Below are positions 5,774 to 7,100 of a stretch of 7,100 nt of DNA, one piece after another (the first letter of the stretch is position 1; each line of letters begins with the position of its first letter). Source of the stretch: Ignavibacteria bacterium UBA2333 (GTDB lineage: Bacteria; Bacteroidota; Ignavibacteria; Kapaibacteriales; Kapaibacteriaceae); NCBI GenBank assembly GCA_002344895.1, contig DDUR01000097.1, positions 1-7,100 on the forward strand, read 5' to 3'. The position numbers and the translations under genes are program-made. The notes beneath the pieces were generated by a model. The model saw only the letters and a list, made by a program, of their open reading frames with translations, was not told where the DNA came from and searched no databases.

Positions 5774-7068
5774 ACAAGCTCTGGATAGAGAGCAAACTTC
5801 CTGCAGAACGTCGTAACGTCGTTCTTGACTTCATTGTATACCGACTCGTTGCCATGGTTGGAGATGACGCGGTCAATAAATCCTGCAATCGTTCGCATGT
5901 CATCTTCGTTCATTCCACGGCTTGTCATTGCAGCAGCACCAAGGCGAATTCCACTTGTTACAAGTGGCGGTTGTGTGTCGTATGGAACAGCATTCTTATT
6001 ACACGTGATGCCTGACGCATCAAGAGCATTTTCTGCCTGCTTACCCGTTACATTCTTGTTTCGCAGATCAATCAGCATCAGGTGATTGTCCGTTCCACCA
6101 CTTACAACGTTATAATCTCGCTGTACAAGTTCTGCACACAGTGCCTGGGCATTTTGAATCACCTGCTTTGTGTACAGATCAAAAGCATCCGTCAGACACT
6201 CGCCAAAGGCAACAGCTTTTGCAGCGATGACGTGCATTAGTGGACCACCCTGAATGCCGGGCATAACCATACTGTCGAGAAGCTCACCCATGAGCTTCTT
6301 TCGTCCGCTCTTTGGCGCAACCTTACCGAATGGATTCTCATAGTTCTTGCCCATCACGATAAGTCCACCACGTGGCCCACGAAGTGTTTTGTGCGTCGTT
6401 GACGTTACAATATCGCAGTACGGGACGGGACTCATGAGTCTACCCTTTGCAATGAGTCCCGCTGGATGGGCAATGTCAGCCAGCAGAAACGCCCCAACCT
6501 TGTCAGCAATCGCTCGAAAGGCCGCAAAGTCGATCTCGCGTGAGTAAGCACTAGCACCTACAGTGATCATCTTTGGCTTGTGCTGACGTGCCAGATCTTC
6601 AACAACATTGTAGTCAATTCGTCCCGTTTCCTTATCAAGACCATAGCCAATAAAATTGTAAAACATCCCAGAGAAATTCACAGGTGACCCATGCGTAAGA
6701 TGTCCACCGTGAGATAGGTCCATACCAAGTACCGTATCACCCTTTTCCAGGTAGGTGAAATACACGGCCATATTTGCGCCCGAGCCCGAATGGGGCTGAA
6801 CATTCGCGTATTCTGCGCCGAAGAGTTGTTTTAGCCTATCGATCGCGATGTTTTCTGCAACGTCAACCCATTCACAGCCCCCATAGTATCTCCGGCCTGG
6901 ATAACCTTCAGCATACTTATTTGTCAATATGCTACCTTGAGCTTCCATCACAGACAACGATGTGAAGTTCTCACTAGCAATCAGTTCGATTTTGTCGCGT
7001 TGGCGACCAAATTCACCATCGAGTGCAGAAAAAACTTCAGGGTCGGAAGTACGAACGTGTGAGTACAT
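5770..7068 (-). CDS. glyA: Serine hydroxymethyltransferase, 432 aa
   Basis: GlyA is a cytosolic PLP enzyme that interconverts serine plus tetrahydrofolate with glycine plus 5,10-methylenetetrahydrofolate, the main source of one-carbon units. Visible motifs include IELIASENF (27-35) and AEGYPGRRYYGG (53-64). The phosphate-binding HSGSGAN is at 93-99 and LSHGGHLTHG at 118-127. ADIAHPAG (197-204) contains the cofactor-contacting D198 and H201. TSTTHKTLRGPRGG (222-235) contains the Schiff-base lysine K227, and SGIRLG (372-377) has the substrate-carboxylate arginine R375. At 432 residues it is longer than the 417 of E. coli, mainly through a segment at about 248-266 typical of Bacteroidota-type enzymes. 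The visible 32-base leader contains no guanine and no Shine-Dalgarno. The stop codon shares TTAA with tsaD, and no terminator separates the two genes. Confidence 0.98.
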   Translation of the reverse strand: MYSHVRTSDPEVFSALDGEFGRQRDKIELIASENFTSLSVMEAQGSILTNKYAEGYPGRRYYGGCEWVDVAENIAIDRLKQLFGAEYANVQPHSGSGANMAVYFTYLEKGDTVLGMDLSHGGHLTHGSPVNFSGMFYNFIGYGLDKETGRIDYNVVEDLARQHKPKMITVGASAYSREIDFAAFRAIADKVGAFLLADIAHPAGLIAKGRLMSPVPYCDIVTSTTHKTLRGPRGGLIVMGKNYENPFGKVAPKSGRKKLMGELLDSMVMPGIQGGPLMHVIAAKAVAFGECLTDAFDLYTKQVIQNAQALCAELVQRDYNVVSGGTDNHLMLIDLRNKNVTGKQAENALDASGITCNKNAVPYDTQPPLVTSGIRLGAAAMTSRGMNEDDMRTIAGFIDRVISNHGNESVYNEVKNDVTTFCRKFALYPELV

Positions 7069-7100
7069 GATGGGGGAAGGTAGGGGAAGGTGGGGGAAGA
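7069..7100 (-). promoter_or_regulatory. Guanine-free C-rich leader of glyA, made of decamer repeats
   Basis: All visible sequence upstream of the glyA ATG is free of guanine on the coding strand and consists mainly of CTTCCCC-type units, ending CCCCCATC before the start codon. On the plus strand it reads as three ten-base units (TGGGGGAAGG, TAGGGGAAGG, TGGGGGAAGA; 7071-7100). The last shares GGTGGGGGAAGA with positions 10-21. A Shine-Dalgarno is excluded within the window. The tract continues out of the window, so the promoter is not seen. Three G runs of four or five bases are visible; a fourth, needed for a standard G-quadruplex, would have to lie beyond the edge. Confidence 0.65.

Noticed and set aside
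5778..5793. GCTCT-N6-AGAGC hairpin near the tsaD/glyA junction
   Set aside because: The stem is only five base pairs with no T run, and it lies within glyA codons; it is too weak to call a terminator.

Overview
The window is a compact stretch of bacterial chromosome, about 48% G+C by eye, with six genes and no gap longer than 250 bases. It holds no tRNA, rRNA, CRISPR array, transposase or integrase. Several traits point to the Bacteroidota/Chlorobiota (FCB) side of the tree. These are an OmpA-family protein built on a PD40 propeller plus a carboxypeptidase-regulatory-like domain, a serine hydroxymethyltransferase with the longer GxxxPKxGRKKLMGELLDS-type segment, and mostly absent Shine-Dalgarno sequences. 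A TAnnTTTG-type promoter element is also present. An Ignavibacteria/Kapaibacteria-like source would fit, but this is inference and no species is claimed.

Left part (1-2767, minus strand): a signal-peptide-bearing, peptidoglycan-binding OmpA-family protein with a concanavalin-like N-terminus is followed, 96 bases downstream, by a small DUF1801 protein. No terminator is visible between them, so they may be co-transcribed. A 100-136 base divergent intergenic region separates the OmpA-family gene from rplS.

Middle (2868-5773, plus strand): rplS (ribosomal protein L19) stands alone with its own Shine-Dalgarno and a strong intrinsic terminator. After a 249-base gap containing a second perfect hairpin come cinA (NMN deamidase/competence-damage protein) and tsaD (tRNA t6A synthesis). 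These two overlap by four bases and are probably translationally coupled.

Right part (5770-7068, minus strand): glyA (serine hydroxymethyltransferase) converges on tsaD. The two stop codons are read from opposite strands of one TTAA palindrome.

Functionally the core is housekeeping: ribosome structure, tRNA modification, pyridine-nucleotide salvage and one-carbon metabolism, next to a cell-envelope gene pair. I see no defence, mobile or biosynthetic system. The least explained signal is a G-rich decamer repeat (TGGGGGAAGR) at both edges of the window. On the coding strand of the minus genes it becomes a guanine-free, pyrimidine-rich tract. At glyA this tract occupies the whole visible leader up to the ATG, and the OmpA-family gene has an equally guanine-free 32-base leader.
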